Shown here one piece after another: positions 61,085 through 64,000 of a DNA stretch of 64,000 nucleotides. The stretch is from Halobacillus mangrovi. Lineage in GTDB: Bacteria > Bacillota > Bacilli > Bacillales > Halobacillaceae. Position numbers and translations under genes: made by a program. Below the pieces are notes generated by a model, which made no database searches, had not been told where the DNA came from, and worked only from the letters and a program-made list of their open reading frames with translations. Within the stretch, counting starts at the first letter, position 1. Each line of letters starts with the position of its first letter. Where the stretch lies: NCBI RefSeq assembly GCF_002097535.1, contig NZ_CP020772.1, forward strand, positions 682,001-746,000. Reading direction: 5' to 3'.

Positions 61085-62503
61085 ATGGCGACACGAGCCG
61101 TTTGGTTCCGCCGAGATTTACGACTGAACGATCACACAGCGCTTGCGAAAGCGCTAGAACATACAGGAGAAGACGATCAAATCTTTTTAATGTTCCACAT
61201 TCACCCTGTGCTAAATGAAGAATTCACCGTCCGTCATGATTACTTCTTTCAAACCTTGGAGTCCCTCGTAAATGACTCGAAGAAACTTGGAGCACCGATA
61301 CATTTTCTAGAAGGTGATTTGAAGGAAGCTTTTCAACACTTGATAGAAACAATTAATATCGATTCTATATACTTCAATATAGACGAGACAGGATTCGGCT
61401 GGAAACGAGACCAAGAAGTTCTTGAATTTTTCAAACAACAAAACATAAAGACCTGCACTTTTATGGATCACCATCTTCACGGGGCGAATGAAGTCACAAA
61501 AAAAGACGGGGGCTATTACAAGGTTTTTACTCCCTATTATAAGAGTTGGAAATCACTTCAGAAGCCGGCCGTTCAAAAAGTTGATTATGACTTACTTAAA
61601 AAGACCGCAGTCGATCAGACGTCTGTTTTTGGTACCGAAGCCTATGATTCTTTGATTTCAAAGACGAAGCATTCGTTCGAAGGTGTAGGGGAGCAAGACG
61701 CCGAAGAACGACTGGCTCAGTTTTTAGATGCTGCAATTTACGATTATGATAAAGAAAGAGACTTCCCTGCAATCGATGGAACGAGTCAAATGTCGAGATT
61801 TCTGCGTACGGGTGCCATTTCCATTAGAACGGTTTATCATCAAATTCACGAGGAAGTCGACTTCAGAAAAAATACAGAAGGCGCAGAAACTTATATTTCT
61901 GAACTTGCTTGGCGTGATTTTTATAATATGATCTATCATTTTTACCCGAACGCTTCAGACGAAGAAATGGTCGAGAAATATAAAGGCTTGCCGTGGAACA
62001 ACGACGAAGATGTATTTGAACAGTGGAAAGAAGGGCAGACAGGATTTCCGCTTATCGATGCAGCGATGAGGCAGTTGAATGAAAGCGGCTGGATGCATAA
62101 TCGTCTTAGAATGGCGGTGGCCTCTTTTCTAACGAAAGATTTGCTAATGGATTGGAGAAAAGGAGAACGCTACTTCGCTGAGAGGTTAATGGATTATGAT
62201 CCGGCTTCTAATATTGGCGGTTGGCAATGGGCAGCTTCAACAGGCACAGATCCGGTTCCTTACTTTCGCGTGTTTAACCCGACTAGACAGTCAGAACGAT
62301 TCGACCCTCATGGACGTTTTATAAAAGAGTGGATTCCAGAGCTTGAGAATGTACAGAAAAAATACATTCACGATCCAAGTAAAATGCCTGAGGAAGAACA
62401 GGAGAAAGTTGGCTGTATCATCGGCAAAGATTATCCTGGCCCTATAGTGAATCATAAAACGATGCGCGAACGTGCCATCGAAATGTTTAAAGAAGAAAAG
62501 TAA
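61085..62503 (+). CDS. phr: Deoxyribodipyrimidine photolyase
   Basis: A 472-residue class I cryptochrome/photolyase protein. The N-terminal antenna domain begins RAVWFRRDLRLNDHTAL; the FAD domain has SELAWRDFYNMIYHFYP (~280), FPLIDAAMRQLNESGWMHNRLRM (~323) and GGWQWAASTGTDPVPYFRVFNP (~378), matching CPD photolyases. It repairs UV-induced pyrimidine dimers with light. The ATG at 61085 has AGGAAGGTG upstream; earlier in-frame ATGs lack one. Confidence 0.92.
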   Translation: MATRAVWFRRDLRLNDHTALAKALEHTGEDDQIFLMFHIHPVLNEEFTVRHDYFFQTLESLVNDSKKLGAPIHFLEGDLKEAFQHLIETINIDSIYFNIDETGFGWKRDQEVLEFFKQQNIKTCTFMDHHLHGANEVTKKDGGYYKVFTPYYKSWKSLQKPAVQKVDYDLLKKTAVDQTSVFGTEAYDSLISKTKHSFEGVGEQDAEERLAQFLDAAIYDYDKERDFPAIDGTSQMSRFLRTGAISIRTVYHQIHEEVDFRKNTEGAETYISELAWRDFYNMIYHFYPNASDEEMVEKYKGLPWNNDEDVFEQWKEGQTGFPLIDAAMRQLNESGWMHNRLRMAVASFLTKDLLMDWRKGERYFAERLMDYDPASNIGGWQWAASTGTDPVPYFRVFNPTRQSERFDPHGRFIKEWIPELENVQKKYIHDPSKMPEEEQEKVGCIIGKDYPGPIVNHKTMRERAIEMFKEEK

Positions 62504-62540
62504 GCAACAGCGGTAGTTAGCCCCTGCTGCTTACTTTTTT
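62500..62540. terminator. Terminator between phr and the DUF2254 gene
   Basis: GTAAGCA and TGCTTAC pair with an inner CAG/CTG stem, followed by TTTTTT; it lies between convergent genes. Confidence 0.78.
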
Positions 62541-62550
62541 AGTATGAAGG

Positions 62551-63933
62551 TTATGGAATATCTGAGCATATTCTACCTTCTAAATAATCTTGCAAGGACC
62601 TATAATTCTCTTCATGATGGGTGTCCACTGCGATCTTCTTCAGCTGCTCAAGCAAATAATAACAATCATTTTCATAAAGGTGACAGTTCTTAAAACCAAA
62701 AATAGTCTGGCTGGAAAATTCCCATAGTTCTTCATGAAAACGCGCGTCGATCGTTTTACTTAGTAGATGGACCATGCTCAATATCTCTGTAATAATGGCG
62801 GCATTTTGATTAGAGAATTCACGGATGTAGGCAAATCCCTTATGGAGAAAGTATCTGAAATCTTTCTGCATCAGAATCAGTCTCAATTCACAATTTTGGT
62901 CAAACAAGTAAGGGGAAAAATCTGATTTCATCACAATATTTTTAATCAAATCTGTAATTTGATGAAGTGTATTCGTAACTGTCAGTGGGTCATTATGCCC
63001 TAGAGCTTTGATCGCTACTTCAGAGAGTTTACTCAATCCGTATTCCAAATCCTGAATTTCTGTCTGCTTTAAGCCGATCTCCAGTGTTTTTAGATAGCGA
63101 TCGGGATGAATGGTTTCCTCTGTGCCCCAATAGGTCAATAAGGGAGAACCGTCCAGGACAAATTCTCCTATCCGGACGTCAAAACGTAACAGAATGTCGT
63201 CCTCATTGGCTTTTTTTATTAATTTTGCAAAGTCAGCTACTTGCAAATAGCCGGATTGCTGGGCATAAATCGTTTTTCCTTCTCCTTTGGGCAGTTTGTT
63301 TTCGCTCACCTCGGATTGGCTGTGAAAGGGCTGCAATTCCTTTTCTAAGGATGAATGAATAGACTTCGATTTTACATTCAAATTGTGACTGATATTATGA
63401 ACTTGCATCCAAGTGGTCGTATGGTTAATGAAATAGATGAACGTAATGGCCGCAAGAATAGCTGTCAAAATGGATAAAATTGGTGTTGCGACAATAAATT
63501 CTTCTTCTCCGTGCGTCACATAAAGGAAATTCAGCAATACATAGATGAAACAGCCATTAAAAATTCCCACCACGTGCTGGGTGGCCCGGTCACTGACGAA
63601 ATTAACAAGCATCTTTGAAGAAAACTGGCCGCTGAACGTCGTCAATGCAACGAGCAAAGAGTTGATCGTAAACGCACTGAGTGTAAGGACACCGCCGACT
63701 AGTGCACTTAATAGCACTTGAAGTGTCGTTCCGCTGAACCCAATTCCGACAGGCAGGTAAAGGCTTATATCAATCTCGTAATCTAAGTAATAGGTGAAAA
63801 TCGAAAGACAAACAGAACCGACAATATACCAGAATGGCATGAACCATAGCGTCGATTTCAATTCATTTTTTCGTTGTCGTCTGGACATCATCATATATTT
63901 TTTCAAATAATAAAGGATACTCATCTCGTTCAC
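62551..63933 (-). CDS. DUF2254 membrane protein
   Basis: A 460-residue protein with four N-terminal helices (about 32-52, 72-98, 120-142, 150-170) and a soluble C-terminal half. The sequence GGVLTLSAFTINSLLVALTTFSGQFSSKMLVNFVSDRATQ near 80-118 is the hallmark of DUF2254, and QSGYLQVADFAKL follows at ~232. The function is unknown. The start may be GTG at 63933 or the ATG three codons later. It lies at the window end and is convergent with phr. Confidence 0.8.
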   Translation of the reverse strand: MNEMSILYYLKKYMMMSRRQRKNELKSTLWFMPFWYIVGSVCLSIFTYYLDYEIDISLYLPVGIGFSGTTLQVLLSALVGGVLTLSAFTINSLLVALTTFSGQFSSKMLVNFVSDRATQHVVGIFNGCFIYVLLNFLYVTHGEEEFIVATPILSILTAILAAITFIYFINHTTTWMQVHNISHNLNVKSKSIHSSLEKELQPFHSQSEVSENKLPKGEGKTIYAQQSGYLQVADFAKLIKKANEDDILLRFDVRIGEFVLDGSPLLTYWGTEETIHPDRYLKTLEIGLKQTEIQDLEYGLSKLSEVAIKALGHNDPLTVTNTLHQITDLIKNIVMKSDFSPYLFDQNCELRLILMQKDFRYFLHKGFAYIREFSNQNAAIITEILSMVHLLSKTIDARFHEELWEFSSQTIFGFKNCHLYENDCYYLLEQLKKIAVDTHHEENYRSLQDYLEGRICSDIP

Positions 63934-64000
63934 CAGTCTCTCTTGTAAATTTCTTCTTCCCTCCTTCCCCGAACATTTTCATCTCTAACCTTAAAATGAA

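Overview
The window looks like a chromosomal segment of a low-GC, endospore-former-type member of the Bacillaceae, most likely a moderate halophile of the Halobacillus kind. This rests on B. subtilis-like gene sets (cssRS-htrB, niaR, ribDEAH behind an FMN riboswitch, a ykoY-type manganese riboswitch), Bacillus-style Shine-Dalgarno sites with frequent GTG/TTG starts, and salt-associated transport genes (BCCT carrier, Na+/alanine symporter, CPA1 antiporter, TRAP carrier). The genus is an inference. No rRNA, tRNA, CRISPR array, prophage or insertion sequence was seen.

Layout. 0-5 kb: start of a rarD-like gene, a FAD oxidoreductase-Rieske fusion, an EAL-HDOD protein, and a MarR-MFS efflux pair with a perfect 14-bp palindrome. 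5-12 kb: methionine gamma-lyase behind a cre site, a free-standing EIIA(Glc), sucrose genes scrK-scrB, niaR and cardiolipin synthase. 12-18.7 kb: secretion-stress module htrB/cssRS, a thioesterase and an alanine symporter, bracketed by two nearly identical intergenic repeats in opposite orientation. 18.8-28 kb: ABC-F ATPase, M29 aminopeptidase, asparagine synthetase, an ECF sigma/anti-sigma pair, a CrtI-type oxidoreductase and a small zinc-ribbon protein. 28-35 kb: BCCT carrier, kynB-kynU, recQ, an MDR oxidoreductase. 35-43 kb: a three-gene ATP-grasp / alpha-E / transglutaminase operon, brnQ with a possible attenuator leader, and a CPA1 antiporter. 43-52.7 kb: small coiled-coil protein, GNAT, a TRAP operon whose binding-protein gene seems to use an ATT start, MFS and AI-2E membrane proteins, pepT, yciI-like, and terC under a Mn2+ riboswitch. 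53-64 kb: a small conserved operon, OsmC-like protein, GH13 alpha-glucosidase, the riboflavin operon, photolyase and a DUF2254 membrane protein.

The most unusual feature is a family of intergenic elements (about 11965-12446, 18401-18745, 27741-28051, 52801-53172). Each carries one or two ~120-bp palindromic cores. Their outer arms, an inner helix and an apical hairpin differ in sequence between copies but remain self-complementary, including one apparent G-U compensation, which points to selection on a folded structure. Two copies form inverted repeats ~6 kb apart and could support inversion of the htrB-cssRS-alsT block. Other points worth checking are the brnQ leader, the ATT start, the ATP-grasp/alpha-E/transglutaminase operon, and a 27-bp perfect hairpin behind ribH.
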